Source: Curvibacter sp. GWA2_64_110 (GTDB lineage Bacteria; Pseudomonadota; Gammaproteobacteria; Burkholderiales; Burkholderiaceae_C). Taken from it: a stretch of 64,000 bases of DNA. The first letter of the stretch is position 1. Each line of letters starts with the position of its first letter. The notes under the pieces are model-generated. The model saw only the letters and a list, made by a program, of their open reading frames with translations, had not been told where the DNA came from and ran no database searches. The position numbers and the translations under genes were made by a program. The DNA is taken from NCBI GenBank assembly GCA_001797315.1, contig MGPC01000018.1:62001-126000 (forward strand), in the 5' to 3' direction. Below are positions 14,955-24,041 of this stretch, piece by piece.

Positions 14955-16790
14955 TCAGCGTGCGGGACGGGGCGCACGCTTCTTGGCATCACGCGGCACG
15001 AAGACCTTGCCGCCACCGTTGCCGGGCTTGGCAAACGAAGGCTTGGCACCAAAGGCCGGCTTGCGATCACCGAAGTCGCCACGCGGGGCGCCACCGTCAC
15101 GGCGGCCATCGCCGGCGAAACGGTCGTTGAAACCACCCTTGCGCTCGTAGCTGAAGCCTTCGCGGCGCTCGCCACCGCGCTCATCGCGCTGGGAAAAACC
15201 GCCACCGAAACCGCCGGCAGGGGCACGATCGCCACCAAAGCCGCCGCGATCAGCACCACGGTCACCGCCAAAACCACCGCGGTTGCCACCGAAGCCGCCC
15301 GCGCGGGCACCGCCGCCACCGAACTTGCGGTCGCGCGAGAAGTTGTCGTTGCCACGGCTGTTGCGGCCGCCGAAACCGGCATTGGAACGCGACGGCTCGG
15401 GCATGCGCTGCTTGGGCTCCATGCCCGGGATCACCTCGGCCTTGAACTTCTGCTGGCTGTAGCCTTCGATGTCGAAGATCTTGCGGCGATCGCGGAACTC
15501 GGCAAAGGTCACGGCCAGGCCGTCACGGCCGGCACGGCCGGTACGGCCGATGCGGTGGGTGTAGTCCTCGGCCTTCATCGGCAAGCCGAAGTTGAACACG
15601 TGGGTGATGGTGGGCACGTCGATGCCGCGTGCGGCCACGTCGGTGGCCACCAGGATCTGCACCTGGCCCTGGCGCAGCGCCATCAGGCGGCGGTTGCGCA
15701 GGCCCTGGCTCAGGGCGCCGTGCAGGGCCACGGCGGAAAAACCGTCCTGCTGCAGGTCGTTGGCCAGGCCGTCGCACTCCACCTGGGTGCTGGCGAACAC
15801 GATGGCCTGGTCGATACCGGCATCGCGCAGCCAGTGGTCGAGCAGTTGGCGCTTGTGCTGGGCGTTGTCGGCCCAGAACAGCACCTGCTTGATGTTGGCG
15901 TGTTTCTCTTGCGGCGAATCGATCTGCACCTTCTTCACGCCCGAGCCGTTGTCGTGCATCACGCGCATGGCGAGTTGCTGGATACGCGGCGCAAAGGTGG
16001 CGCTGAACATCATGGTCTGGCGGCGCTGTGCCGTCAGCTGGTTGATCTCGGCCAGGTCGTCGGAGAAGCCGAGGTCCAGCATGCGGTCGGCCTCGTCCAC
16101 GACGAGGAACTGCACCTGGTCGAGCTTGAGTTGCATCGAGCGCTGCAGGTCCAGCAGACGGCCGGGCGTGGCCACCACCAGGTTGGCGTTCTGCAGCTTG
16201 GCGATCTGGATCTGGTAGGGCATGCCGCCCACCACATTGGCGATGCGCAGGCCGCGGCAGTGCTTGACCAGCTCGATGGCGTCGTGCGCCACCTGCTGGG
16301 CCAGTTCACGTGTCGGGCACAGGATCAGGGCACCGGGGGTGGCGGCCTTGAAATGGCGCGGGTTGGTCGGGTCCTGGCGCTTCGGGCGCTTCGGTGCCGG
16401 TTCGCCACGGGCGGCAGCTTCGGCACAGGCGTTCTCGAAATCGGTACGCTCTTTTTCAGCGGCCTGGGCCTGTTGCTGGATCAGGGTATGCAGCACAGGC
16501 AGCAGGAAGGCGGCGGTCTTGCCGCTGCCGGTCTGGCTGGAGACCATCAGGTCGATGAAGCGTCGTGCTTCGTTGCCTTGGGCCTCCGCCGGCAGGGCCA
16601 GCGGAATGACTTCGGACTGGACCTGGGTCGGCTGGGTGTAGCCGAGGTCGGCCACGGCCTGGATCAGCTCGGGCGCCAGGCCCAGCTGCACAAAACCGTT
16701 GGGCACGGCTTCAACAGCCACGCTGGCTTCGGTGGAAATAATGGATTCGGCAGGCGAAAGCTCGCCCGTCACGTCAAAAGCGTCGGTCAT
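14955..16790 (-). CDS. rhlE: DEAD-box RNA helicase, RhlE-like
   Basis: The protein has 611 residues from the ATG at 16790; a start 16 codons earlier is possible but runs through an upstream hairpin. The Q motif precedes Walker A SQTGSGKT (85-92), CPTRELA (158-164), VVDEADRMLD (230-239) and a SAT motif (263-265), and the helicase C domain with HRIGRTGRAG follows. A charged insertion (about 106-148) separates motifs I and Ia. The last 130 residues are rich in Gly, Arg and Asp with repeated GGF/GGD units, an RGG-type RNA-binding tail. These enzymes remodel RNA in ribosome assembly and decay, often at low temperature. Confidence 0.9.
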   Translation of the reverse strand: MTDAFDVTGELSPAESIISTEASVAVEAVPNGFVQLGLAPELIQAVADLGYTQPTQVQSEVIPLALPAEAQGNEARRFIDLMVSSQTGSGKTAAFLLPVLHTLIQQQAQAAEKERTDFENACAEAAARGEPAPKRPKRQDPTNPRHFKAATPGALILCPTRELAQQVAHDAIELVKHCRGLRIANVVGGMPYQIQIAKLQNANLVVATPGRLLDLQRSMQLKLDQVQFLVVDEADRMLDLGFSDDLAEINQLTAQRRQTMMFSATFAPRIQQLAMRVMHDNGSGVKKVQIDSPQEKHANIKQVLFWADNAQHKRQLLDHWLRDAGIDQAIVFASTQVECDGLANDLQQDGFSAVALHGALSQGLRNRRLMALRQGQVQILVATDVAARGIDVPTITHVFNFGLPMKAEDYTHRIGRTGRAGRDGLAVTFAEFRDRRKIFDIEGYSQQKFKAEVIPGMEPKQRMPEPSRSNAGFGGRNSRGNDNFSRDRKFGGGGARAGGFGGNRGGFGGDRGADRGGFGGDRAPAGGFGGGFSQRDERGGERREGFSYERKGGFNDRFAGDGRRDGGAPRGDFGDRKPAFGAKPSFAKPGNGGGKVFVPRDAKKRAPRPAR

Positions 16791-16806
16791 GGATTTACTC
16801 ACACGC

Positions 16807-16832
16807 GAGCACCGCAGGGACTGCGGTGGCTC
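16807..16832 (-). promoter_or_regulatory. Hairpin in rhlE 5' leader
   Basis: ACCGCAG (16811-16817) pairs with CTGCGGT (16821-16827) around a three-base loop. The flanking GAGC and GCTC extend the stem across one bulge. It lies 20-40 bases upstream of the rhlE start codon on the - strand. A role in controlling the helicase mRNA is inference. Confidence 0.4.
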
Positions 16833-16951
16833 CGTCAATGGTTAAAAAACATCAACCATCAAACGGAACCTGCACCGGCTTGGGCCGGCACCGGGGACTC
16901 ATCTCAGCCGTGTGGCCAGGAGTCCGGTGTGTGAAGGGAGATGCACAAAAT

Positions 16952-16969
16952 GCACTGCTTTTGCAGCGC
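16952..16969 (-). terminator. Putative orn terminator
   Basis: Downstream of orn on the - strand, GCGCTGC and GCAGTGC form a 7-bp stem (one G-T pair) with an AAAA loop. ATTTT follows. The short T tract makes it a modest terminator. The rest of the 213-base gap between orn and rhlE holds the rhlE leader. Confidence 0.5.
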
Positions 16970-17003
16970 AGCCTCGAATTATGGCACAGATCAGGGTTTT
17001 CAC

Positions 17004-17573
17004 CTAATCGAGCTTGAGAAAATGCGCGCGGTAGTGCTGCAGTTCGTCGATGGACTCGTGCACATCGGCCAGCGCGGTGTGCTTCTGCTGCTTCTTGAAG
17101 CCGCTGTAGACCTCGGGCCGCCAGCGCCGAGCCAGCTCCTTGAAGGTGCTGACGTCGACATTGCGGTAGTGGAAGAAGGCTTCCAGCTTGGGCATGTACT
17201 TGACCAGAAAGCGCCGGTCCTGGCCGATGCTGTTGCCGCACATGGGCGACTTGCCCTTGGGCACGTACTTGGCCAGGAAGGCGATCAGCTGCGTCTCGGC
17301 CTCGGCCTCGCTCAGGGTGGAAGCCTTCACCTTGTCGATCAGGCCGCTGCGGCCATGCGTGCCCTTGTTCCAGGCGTCCATCTTGTTCAGCACCTCGTCG
17401 TTCTGGTGGATCACCAGCACCGGGCCCTCGATGCGCGGCTCCAGGTTCGGCCCGGTAACGATGACGGCGATCTCGATGAGGCGCTCGGCCTCCGGGTCCA
17501 GCCCGGTCATTTCGCAGTCGAGCCAGACCAGGTTGAGGTCGGATTTCGGGAGTGGGGTGTTCGTGTCAGCCAT
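17004..17573 (-). CDS. orn: Oligoribonuclease
   Basis: The protein has 189 residues from the ATG at 17573. [15 protein letters not shown] contains the Exo I motif with Asp and Glu of the DEDDh exonucleases, and later blocks include HGRSGL and [15 protein letters not shown] (Exo II). A C-terminal [22 protein letters not shown] supplies the His and Asp of Exo III. Orn degrades 2-5-nt RNAs and pGpG from cyclic-di-GMP turnover in the cytoplasm. The length fits the family. It is divergent from the protease gene, whose start is 37 bases away. Confidence 0.95.
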   Translation of the reverse strand: MADTNTPLPKSDLNLVWLDCEMTGLDPEAERLIEIAVIVTGPNLEPRIEGPVLVIHQNDEVLNKMDAWNKGTHGRSGLIDKVKASTLSEAEAETQLIAFLAKYVPKGKSPMCGNSIGQDRRFLVKYMPKLEAFFHYRNVDVSTFKELARRWRPEVYSGFKKQQKHTALADVHESIDELQHYRAHFLKLD

Positions 17574-17610
17574 GGGCTCGATTGTCGCCGATGGCCTACA
17601 CTCGCCTCCC

Positions 17611-18918
17611 ATGTCATCACCGTTCTCTCCTTCCCTGGCCTTGACACTCGCTTTCGCCGTGGCGCTGATGCTGGGTCTGGTCCTGAAGTACTGGCTGGCC
17701 ACGCGCCAGATCCGCCACGTGGCGCGCCATCGCGCCGCAGTACCGGCGGCTTTTGCCGGCACCATCACCTTGGCGGCGCATCAGAAGGCCGCCGACTACA
17801 CCCTGGCCAAGACACGCTTCGGCCTGCTGGAAACCGCCGTCGGCGCCGCGCTGCTGCTGGGCTGGACGCTGTTCGGTGGCCTGCATGTTCTCAACCAGGC
17901 GCTGCTGCAATGGCTGGGCGGTGGCATGCTGCAGCAATTGGCGCTGATCGCCGCCTTCGTGCTGATCGGCGGCCTGATCGAGCTGCCGCTCTCGCTGTAC
18001 CAGACTTTCGTGATCGAGCAGCGCTTCGGTTTCAACAAGATGAGCTTCAAGCTCTGGCTGGCCGACCTCGCCAAGTCCACCGTGCTCGGCGCATTGATCG
18101 GCCTGCCGATCGCCGCGCTGATCCTGTGGGTCATGGGCGCCACCGGCTCCGTCTGGTGGCTGTGGGCCTGGGGCGTGTGGATGGGCTTCAACCTGCTGTT
18201 GCTTTTGATCTACCCGACCTTCATCGCCCCGCTGTTCAACAAGTTCCAGCCGCTGGAAGACGAGGGCCTGAAGGCGCGCGTGACGGCGCTGATGCAGCGC
18301 TGCGGCTTTGCCGCCAAGGGCCTGTTCGTGATGGACGGCAGCCGGCGCAGTGCGCATGCCAATGCCTACTTCACCGGTTTCGGCGCCGCCAAGCGTGTGG
18401 TGTTCTTCGATACCCTGCTCGCCAAGCTCAGCCCCGGCGAAGTCGATGCCGTGCTGGCGCACGAACTCGGCCACTTCAAGCACAAGCACATCCTCAAACG
18501 CATCGTCAGCCTGTTCGCCCTGAGCCTGGCCGGCTTTGCGCTGCTGGGCTGGCTCGCCACCCAGGCCTGGTTCTACACCGGGCTGGGCGTGAGCCCGAGC
18601 TTGAGTCTGCTGGCCCCGACACTCGGTGCCATCGCGGGACAAGCCAGCCCGAACGATGCGCTGGCATTGCTGCTGTTCGTACTGGTGTCGCCGGTGTTCA
18701 GCTTCTTCATCGCCCCGCTGCTGGCGCGGTTCTCGCGCAAGCACGAATTCGAGGCCGATGCCTATGCGGCCCAGCAGACCAATGGCGCGGACCTGGGGCA
18801 CGCCCTGCTCAAGCTGTACGAAGACAACGCCTCCACGCTGACGCCGGATCCGCTGTACGTGGCCTTCTATTACTCGCACCCGCCGGCCTCCGAACGGCTG
18901 GCGCGGTTGACCGCATGA
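17611..18918 (+). CDS. M48 family Ste24-type zinc metallopeptidase
   Basis: The protein has 435 residues from the ATG at 17611. It is multi-pass, with hydrophobic segments at the N-terminus, in the middle ([21 protein letters not shown]) and after the catalytic site. [10 protein letters not shown] starting at residue 284 is the HExxH zinc site, and EFEADAYA further on supplies the Glu ligand. The family matches CAAX prenyl protease 1/Ste24, whose bacterial members are thought to act in membrane protein quality control. The gene overlaps the next one by four bases (ATGA). Confidence 0.9.
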   Translation: MSSPFSPSLALTLAFAVALMLGLVLKYWLATRQIRHVARHRAAVPAAFAGTITLAAHQKAADYTLAKTRFGLLETAVGAALLLGWTLFGGLHVLNQALLQWLGGGMLQQLALIAAFVLIGGLIELPLSLYQTFVIEQRFGFNKMSFKLWLADLAKSTVLGALIGLPIAALILWVMGATGSVWWLWAWGVWMGFNLLLLLIYPTFIAPLFNKFQPLEDEGLKARVTALMQRCGFAAKGLFVMDGSRRSAHANAYFTGFGAAKRVVFFDTLLAKLSPGEVDAVLAHELGHFKHKHILKRIVSLFALSLAGFALLGWLATQAWFYTGLGVSPSLSLLAPTLGAIAGQASPNDALALLLFVLVSPVFSFFIAPLLARFSRKHEFEADAYAAQQTNGADLGHALLKLYEDNASTLTPDPLYVAFYYSHPPASERLARLTA

Positions 18919-19250
18919 ACACCACTTCGAAGCCAAATCAGGCCCCAGGCCACATCAATCGTGCGCTGACAGCTACTGAAATCGTAGCAAACCTGGCACA
19001 CCTCGAAGGCTGGTCGCTCAGCGGCGATGGCGTCGAGCTGGCGATCCAGAAGCGCTTCGACTTCCCCGATTTCCATCAGTCCATGGCCTTCGCCAATGCG
19101 GTGGCCTATATCGCGCAGCGGCAAGACCATCACCCCGAGCTGGTGGTGGCCTACCGCCACTGCACGGTGCGCTGGCGCAGCCATGACGCCGGCGGCATCA
19201 CGCGGGCCGACTTCGATTGCTCGGCGCAAATCGATGCCCTGCTGAGGTGA
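18915..19250 (+). CDS. phhB: 4a-hydroxytetrahydrobiopterin (pterin-4a-carbinolamine) dehydratase
   Basis: The protein has 111 residues. GWSLS...IQKRFDFPDFHQSMAFANAVAYIAQRQDHHPELVV is the PCD/DCoH core with the paired His of the active site. The enzyme dehydrates the carbinolamine made by aromatic amino acid hydroxylases. The start codon overlaps the protease stop, and rsgA follows four bases later, so all three are co-transcribed. The N-terminal codons coincide with a copy of a short repeat family found elsewhere in the window (see the repeat at 18944-18988). Confidence 0.9.
   Translation: MNTTSKPNQAPGHINRALTATEIVANLAHLEGWSLSGDGVELAIQKRFDFPDFHQSMAFANAVAYIAQRQDHHPELVVAYRHCTVRWRSHDAGGITRADFDCSAQIDALLR
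18944..18988 (-). repeat. Short palindromic element embedded in phhB coding sequence
   Basis: Read on the - strand, this begins GCTACGATTTCAGTAGCTG, continues to GCGC and ends in GGCCTGG. It aligns along its whole length with the intergenic copy at 60376-60420. It encodes part of the phhB N-terminus. Confidence 0.55.
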
Positions 19251-19254
19251 GGCC

Positions 19255-20184
19255 TTGAGCAAAACGGTGGAACTCGACAACGGCCTGGTAGTGGCCACCC
19301 ATGGCCGCCATGTGGTGGTGGAAACGCCGGAAGGCCGGCGCCTGATCTGCCACCCGCGCGGCAAGAAGAGCCAGGCCGTGGTCGGCGACCGCGTGCTGTG
19401 GCTGGCCACTGGCGACGAGGGCACGATCGAAAAGATCGTGGCGCGGCGCAACCTGTTCTACCGGCAGGACGAGATCCGCACCAAAAGTTTTGCTGCCAAC
19501 CTGGACCAGGTGCTGATCCTGATCGCCGCCGAACCCGAGTTTTCCGAGAGCCAGCTGGCACGCGCCCTGATTGCCGCCGAAGCCGAACGCATCACGCCCG
19601 TCATCGCCCTCAACAAGAGCGACCTGGCCGAGCCGTTCGCCCGGGCCTGGGCGCGCCTGGAACCCTACCGGCGCATGGGCTACACCGTGTTGCCGCTGGC
19701 GCTCAAGCCCAAGGCCCAAGGCATGGCACCGGCGCTCGACACGCTGCGCGCGCAGCTGCAGGCCAAGACCACGCTGGTGCTCGGCCCCTCGGGCGCCGGC
19801 AAAAGCACGCTGATCAACCAGTTGGTGCCGGGTGCCCAAGTGCTGACAGGCGAGATTTCGACCGCGCTGAACTCGGGCAAGCACACCACCACCAGCACCA
19901 ACTGGTACTGGGTGGACGAGGCGCGCAGCACGGCGCTGATCGACTCACCGGGTTTCCAGGAATTCGGCCTGCAGCACATCGACCCCATGCACTTGGCCAG
20001 CCTGATGCCCGACCTGCAAGCCTGGGTGAAAGACTGCAAGTTCTACAACTGCACCCATCTGCACGAGCCCGGCTGCGGCGTGATTTCTGCGCTCAAATCC
20101 GGATCAAAGCCTGATGAAATCAGCGCAACACGCTACAAAATCTATAGCGACCTGTTTGCCGAATTGTCGCAGCGGCGCTATTGA
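19255..20184 (+). CDS. rsgA: Ribosome small-subunit-dependent GTPase A
   Basis: The protein has 309 residues from a TTG start preceded by GAGGTGAGG. The order is OB fold, then circularly permuted GTPase motifs: G4 ALNKSDL, G1 GPSGAGKST (near 180-188), G3 DSPGFQEFG. A C-terminal zinc knuckle follows (CKFYNCTHLHEPGCGV). RsgA checks late assembly of the 30S subunit. The last 30 residues carry a copy of the window's short repeat but keep the family's RYxxYxxL pattern. Confidence 0.95.
   Translation: MSKTVELDNGLVVATHGRHVVVETPEGRRLICHPRGKKSQAVVGDRVLWLATGDEGTIEKIVARRNLFYRQDEIRTKSFAANLDQVLILIAAEPEFSESQLARALIAAEAERITPVIALNKSDLAEPFARAWARLEPYRRMGYTVLPLALKPKAQGMAPALDTLRAQLQAKTTLVLGPSGAGKSTLINQLVPGAQVLTGEISTALNSGKHTTTSTNWYWVDEARSTALIDSPGFQEFGLQHIDPMHLASLMPDLQAWVKDCKFYNCTHLHEPGCGVISALKSGSKPDEISATRYKIYSDLFAELSQRRY
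20087..20149 (-). repeat. Short palindromic element embedded in rsgA 3' coding sequence
   Basis: Read on the - strand, GCTATAGATTTTGTAGC is followed by GCGCTGATTTCATCA and, further on, a second inverted GCGC block. This matches the order of the intergenic copies. It encodes the penultimate part of RsgA. Confidence 0.5.
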
Positions 20185-20202
20185 AAGAAGCCGCCGAGGC
20201 GA

Positions 20203-21156
20203 CTAGCCCAGCAAGCGGGCCAGCGTGAGCAGCGCCAGCAGCAGCATCCACATCACGACGGAACGCCAGACCAGGCCGACAATGCTGCGCAAATGCGCCA
20301 GCTCGGGCTCCTGCCGCACGGGGACCGGCTCTTGCACCTCATCCTCCAGCCCGGTGACGGGCGCGCCCGCCCCCAGGCGCACGTTGATGGCACCGGCGGT
20401 GGCGGCCAGGATCACACCGTCATTGTTGGCATCACGCTTGGTCTCATAGCTGCGCCAGCTGTCGATCGCTTCCTCGAAGCTGCCGACCACGGCAAAACCC
20501 AGTGCCGTGATGCGCGCCGGCAGCCAGTCCACCAGATGCCAGGCCTGCGCCGCAGCCGTCCGTGCCGCTTCGCTGACCGGCTGGCCCTGGCGGCGCGAAA
20601 CATGGGGCCAGTAGCGCGCAACGAATTCCGCCAGGCGGTAGAACACCGCGCCGGCCGGCCCGAAGCCGAAGGCGGCCAGGATGGAGTACCAAGCCAGCAC
20701 GCCAAACACGTGACGGTGTGCCGACAACACCGACTGCTCGATGACCTGGCGCACGATCTCGCGCCGCGGCAGCTCGCCCACGTCCGTCTGCCGCCATTCG
20801 GCCAGCAGTTTGCGCGCCTGGTCCTCGTCGCCCGCTTCGAGCGCATCGCGGATATCGGTGAAGTGGTGGCTGAATTGCCGAAAGCCGAGCGAGGCATAGA
20901 GAACGAGCACGTTCCACAATACGGCGGCCAGCCAGCCCAGCTGGGCCACCAGCAGCCAGTGGATGCCCAGCGCCAGCAGCGTCGGCACCGCGACGGCAAA
21001 GACCCAGGCCAGCCAGCCGTGCGGCTCTTTACCGGCATCGAGGTTGCGAATGACCCAGCGCATCCAGCCCCGCATGCCGGCATGCACCACGTTGCCGCTG
21101 GCCAGGGGGCGTGCCTGCTCCAGCAACAAGGCGACAAGAATGGCGAAAAAACTCAT
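20203..21156 (-). CDS. CobD/CbiB family membrane protein
   Basis: The protein has 317 residues and several hydrophobic segments (N-terminus, 45-90, 150-180 and the extreme C-terminus). FRQFSHHFTDIRDALEAGD and the later GAINVRLGAG segment are typical of CobD/CbiB-like and AmpE-like proteins. True CobD works in cobalamin aminopropanol attachment, but no other cobalamin gene is nearby, so that role is not supported here. It converges with rsgA. Confidence 0.75.
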   Translation of the reverse strand: MSFFAILVALLLEQARPLASGNVVHAGMRGWMRWVIRNLDAGKEPHGWLAWVFAVAVPTLLALGIHWLLVAQLGWLAAVLWNVLVLYASLGFRQFSHHFTDIRDALEAGDEDQARKLLAEWRQTDVGELPRREIVRQVIEQSVLSAHRHVFGVLAWYSILAAFGFGPAGAVFYRLAEFVARYWPHVSRRQGQPVSEAARTAAAQAWHLVDWLPARITALGFAVVGSFEEAIDSWRSYETKRDANNDGVILAATAGAINVRLGAGAPVTGLEDEVQEPVPVRQEPELAHLRSIVGLVWRSVVMWMLLLALLTLARLLG

Positions 21157-21207
21157 GCTGCCATCATAGCGGCCCGGACTGCGCCTTCCTGCGTTGGAGG
21201 GCCGGCA

Positions 21208-21936
21208 TCAGGCGGCCAGGAAGCGATAGAAGTTGCGCAGCATGCCGGCGGTGGCACCCCAGATGAAGCGCTCCATGTCGGCATCCTGGTAAGGCATGGA
21301 AAACCAGTCGCGCCGCAGCCCTTCGGCCATCAGGCTGTGACGCCGGTGGTGGGCCGGATTCATGAGGAAGTCCAGCGGCACCTCGAACACGTCGGCCACC
21401 TCGCCCTCATTGGGTGCCAGCGTGAAACCGGGCCGCACTAGGGCCACCACCGGGGTGATGATGAAGGCGCTGCCGGTGGTGTAGATCGGCAGCGTACCGA
21501 GCACCTGGATGAAATCCGGTGTCAGCCCCACCTCCTCCTCAGCCTCGCGCAGGGCAGCCGCAATCGTGTCGGCATCGGTGTCATCCACCTTGCCGCCGGG
21601 AAAGGCAATCTGTCCCGAATGGTTGGCCAGGTGGCTGGTACGCTGGGTCAGCAGCACCGTGGGCCGCGCGTGCGCGACGATGGGCACCAGCACCGAGGCC
21701 GGCACCGGTGCGCGCTGCGTGAAACGCGGTTCCGCCCGGACCTCGGGCTGCCAGGTCGGCGGCGCTATAAAACGCTGGCGCAGCGCATCGGGCTGCAGCT
21801 GCTCGCGCGGCACAGCTGGCAGGTGCGCATCGACCCCGACGACAGGGATCTGGCGCGGATCGAAATTCGGCAGTTTGGACAACGGGGTGAGATGGTCTGA
21901 CGACGACACCGGCAACACCTGGAACGGAAGGCTCAA
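21208..21936 (-). CDS. Nudix hydrolase, probable CoA pyrophosphatase
   Basis: The protein has up to 242 residues. The Nudix box runs from GGKVDD to REAEEEVGL. The preceding NHSGQIAFPGG is the extended motif of the CoA diphosphatase (UPF0035) subfamily, which hydrolyses CoA to phosphopantetheine and 3',5'-ADP. The start is uncertain: the listed TTG at 21936 lies against the T tract of the rplS terminator, and a TTG at 21882 would begin just before the conserved LPNFDPRQ segment. Confidence 0.85.
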   Translation of the reverse strand: MSLPFQVLPVSSSDHLTPLSKLPNFDPRQIPVVGVDAHLPAVPREQLQPDALRQRFIAPPTWQPEVRAEPRFTQRAPVPASVLVPIVAHARPTVLLTQRTSHLANHSGQIAFPGGKVDDTDADTIAAALREAEEEVGLTPDFIQVLGTLPIYTTGSAFIITPVVALVRPGFTLAPNEGEVADVFEVPLDFLMNPAHHRRHSLMAEGLRRDWFSMPYQDADMERFIWGATAGMLRNFYRFLAA

Positions 21937-21945
21937 AACAAAAAA

Positions 21946-21973
21946 GCCGCCTCAAGCACAGGCTTGTGGCGGC
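21946..21973 (-). terminator. Rho-independent terminator of the rpsP-rimM-trmD-rplS operon
   Basis: GCCGCCTCAAGC and GCTTGTGGCGGC pair over 12 positions with one mismatch and a four-base loop. On the - strand a TTTTTTGTTTT tract follows. It lies 23 bases after the rplS stop. Confidence 0.88.
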
Positions 21974-21995
21974 TCTTGGCGCAAAGACCGGCTGC

Positions 21996-22370
21996 TTATG
22001 CGGCAGCCGTCTTCTTGGCCGGCAGCTTTTCCTTGATACGGGCCGACTTGCCGCTGCGGTCACGCAGGTAGTACAGCTTGGCGCGGCGCACGTCACCACG
22101 GCGCTTGACTTCGATGCTGGCGATCAGCGGGCTGTAGGTCTGGAAGGTACGCTCCACGCCTTCGCCGCTGGAGATCTTGCGCACGGTGAAGCCGCTGTTG
22201 AGGCCACGGTTACGCTTGGCGATCACCACGCCTTCGTAGGCCTGGACGCGCTTGCGGGCGCCTTCAACCACGTTGACGTTCACGATGACGGTGTCACCGG
22301 GGGCGAACTCGGGGATGGTCTTGCCGAGGCGAGCAATTTCTTCTTGCTCGAGAGTCTGGATCAGGTTCAT
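21996..22370 (-). CDS. rplS: 50S ribosomal protein L19
   Basis: The protein has 124 residues. [32 protein letters not shown] and [16 protein letters not shown] are conserved L19 blocks, and the C-terminus is Lys/Ala-rich. L19 sits at the 30S-50S interface. It is last in the rpsP-rimM-trmD-rplS operon; it also has its own likely promoter in the 131-base gap before it, and a strong terminator follows. Confidence 0.98.
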   Translation of the reverse strand: MNLIQTLEQEEIARLGKTIPEFAPGDTVIVNVNVVEGARKRVQAYEGVVIAKRNRGLNSGFTVRKISSGEGVERTFQTYSPLIASIEVKRRGDVRRAKLYYLRDRSGKSARIKEKLPAKKTAAA

Positions 22371-22479
22371 GGTTACCTCAAATGATCATGTCCGCGCCTG
22401 TTGGTCTAGCGCATCGGAACGACACGCAATGCTCGCCACACAGGGCAAGCGGCCGGCCAGAGGATCTGGAAAGCCTGAA

Positions 22480-22485
22480 ATTATA
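22480..22485 (-). promoter_or_regulatory. Extended -10 promoter for rplS
   Basis: The - strand reads TGCTATAAT, a perfect -10 hexamer with the TGn extension. It lies just after trmD, about 110 bases upstream of rplS. No good -35 is visible, as is usual for extended -10 promoters. Confidence 0.5.
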
Positions 22486-22501
22486 GCAGGAAGTGCCCGT
22501 T

Positions 22502-23260
22502 TCAGGCGTTCTGGCGCGCCAGCCCGGCCAGGAAAGCCTCATCCTGGCGGCTGAGCCGCCCGGCCGCACGGGCCTGGGCAATCAGCTCCGGCCGCAGCCG
22601 GGCCGTCAGCGCCAGGCGCTGTTCGCGCCGCCAGCGCTCGATCTGAGCGTGGTGACCGGACAGCAGCGCCTCGGGGACACCCTGCCCTTCCCAAGTCTCC
22701 GGCCGGGTGTAGTGCGGGCAATCGAGCAGCCCGTCCAGTGCCGGGTTGAAGCTGTCCTGGGCATGGCTGTCGGCATCGCCCAGCACGCCGGGCTGCAGCC
22801 GCGCCACGGCATCGAGCAGCGCCATGGCGGCGATCTCGCCGCCGGAGAGCACGAAGTCGCCCAGGCTGATCTGCTCGTCCACATGGGCATCGATGAAGCG
22901 CTGGTCGATACCTTCGTAGCGGCCACAGACCAGCACCGCACCCTCGCTGGCAGCCCAACGCGCCACCATGGCGTGGTTGAGCGGCCGCCCCAGCGGCGAA
23001 AACAGCACCACGGGCGCACGCGCGGGGCGCTGCGACTGGGCCTGCTGCAGGCAGCGCGACAGCGGCTCGGCCATCATGACCATGCCCGGGCCACCGCCGA
23101 AAGGCCGGTCATCGACACGACGGTAGTTGCCGTCGGCAAAGTCGCGCGGATTGTGCAGGTTCACCTGCACCTGGCCCGACTCGTAGGCGCGCCGCGTGAT
23201 GCCGCTGGTGAGCAGCGGCGCGAACAGTTCGGGAAACAGGGTGAGGACGTCGAAGCGCAT
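22502..23260 (-). CDS. trmD: tRNA (guanine-37-N1)-methyltransferase
   Basis: The protein has 252 residues. [13 protein letters not shown] at the N-terminus, [21 protein letters not shown] and [11 protein letters not shown] are the TrmD trefoil-knot and SAM-binding blocks. It methylates G37 next to the anticodon and so prevents frameshifting. It is third in the ribosomal operon, after a 126-base gap from rimM that is filled by a repeat. Confidence 0.97.
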   Translation of the reverse strand: MRFDVLTLFPELFAPLLTSGITRRAYESGQVQVNLHNPRDFADGNYRRVDDRPFGGGPGMVMMAEPLSRCLQQAQSQRPARAPVVLFSPLGRPLNHAMVARWAASEGAVLVCGRYEGIDQRFIDAHVDEQISLGDFVLSGGEIAAMALLDAVARLQPGVLGDADSHAQDSFNPALDGLLDCPHYTRPETWEGQGVPEALLSGHHAQIERWRREQRLALTARLRPELIAQARAAGRLSRQDEAFLAGLARQNA

Positions 23261-23278
23261 GGCTCAGCCGCCGCCGGG

Positions 23279-23386
23279 TCGCCCCAAGGCGACTGCGGCC
23301 CCATGCCCCAGAGAAGCGCAGGGCATGCCTGCTCTTGGGGGCAGCGCAGTACACGCAGTGACAAGCGTGGGGGCCATATTTCTGGC
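23279..23386 (-). repeat. Structured 3'-UTR repeat after rimM
   Basis: The element begins right after the rimM stop codon. On the - strand it carries CCCCCAC then CACTGCGTGT, as do the copies at 51618-51788 and 62344-62437. GCCCCAAG and CTTGGGGGC, and inside them ATGCCC and GGGCAT, are inverted repeats. It is a divergent member of the family. Confidence 0.5.
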
Positions 23387-23950
23387 TCAATAGTCGGGTT
23401 GCCAGTCGACGCGGATGCGGCGGGCCGCCAGATCCACCTCGTCGACATAGGCGGAGACAAAGGGAATCATGCGTTCGTGCGGCTTGCCTTCCAGCTCGTA
23501 GCCGATCACCAGCACGGTCTGCGGCCCGGTGGACAGCAGCTCGCGCACCGTTCCCAGGGCCAGGCCCTCGCGGTTGAGCACGTCCAGACCGATCAGATCG
23601 ACCCAGTAGTACTCGTCCTTCTCGGGCGTGGGAAAACTCGAGCGCGCCACGAAGATGCGGGCGCCGCGCAAGGCCTCGGCGGCATTGCGGTCCGGCACCT
23701 CCTGAGCGCAGGCGACCACCGAGTCGGAATGTTCTTTGGCTTCGCGGATGGCGAGCTTGACCGGGCCGGCAAAGGTTTTGGCACCTTTTTCGGCCGGCAG
23801 CAGATACCAGCGCTTGGAAGAAAACAGCGCCTCGGGATCGGCGCTGTAGGGCAGGACCTTGAACCAGCCCTTGATGCCCCAGGCATCCAGAACGCGCCCG
23901 ACTTCGATGGCGTCCGCTGGCAATTCAGCGGCTTCGAGACTTGGCGCCAT
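23387..23950 (-). CDS. rimM: Ribosome maturation factor RimM
   Basis: The protein has 187 residues from the ATG at 23950; a GTG at 23968 or TTG at 23983 are possible longer starts. VGRVLDAWGIKGWFKVLP is the conserved RimM N-terminal block, and YYWVDLIGLDVLNREG and EGKPHERMIPFV mark the PRC-barrel half. RimM binds S19 and helps 30S assembly. It follows rpsP in the operon; a 9-bp inverted repeat (23985-24015) separates them. Confidence 0.95.
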   Translation of the reverse strand: MAPSLEAAELPADAIEVGRVLDAWGIKGWFKVLPYSADPEALFSSKRWYLLPAEKGAKTFAGPVKLAIREAKEHSDSVVACAQEVPDRNAAEALRGARIFVARSSFPTPEKDEYYWVDLIGLDVLNREGLALGTVRELLSTGPQTVLVIGYELEGKPHERMIPFVSAYVDEVDLAARRIRVDWQPDY

Positions 23951-23984
23951 GGATGAGAAATCAGTCACCGCCGACCGTCTCAAA

Positions 23985-24015
23985 GTGCTGCGCCCCCTGA
24001 GCGGGAGCGCAGCAC
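23985..24015. repeat. Inverted repeat between rpsP and rimM
   Basis: GTGCTGCGC (23985-23993) and GCGCAGCAC (24007-24015) form a perfect 9-bp stem with a 13-base loop. There is no T tract, so it is more likely an RNA processing or stability hairpin than a terminator. Confidence 0.5.
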
Positions 24016-24041
24016 GCTGATACGGCCAGCGTGGAGTCGAT

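Noticed and set aside
15000-15350. Apparent tandem GC-rich repeats
   Set aside because: They encode the Gly/Arg-rich tail of the rhlE-like helicase and are explained by protein composition, not by a DNA repeat.
15555-16934. Long open frame on the + strand opposite rhlE
   Set aside because: Antisense shadow of the helicase; no domain, and the composition is that of a reversed helicase core.
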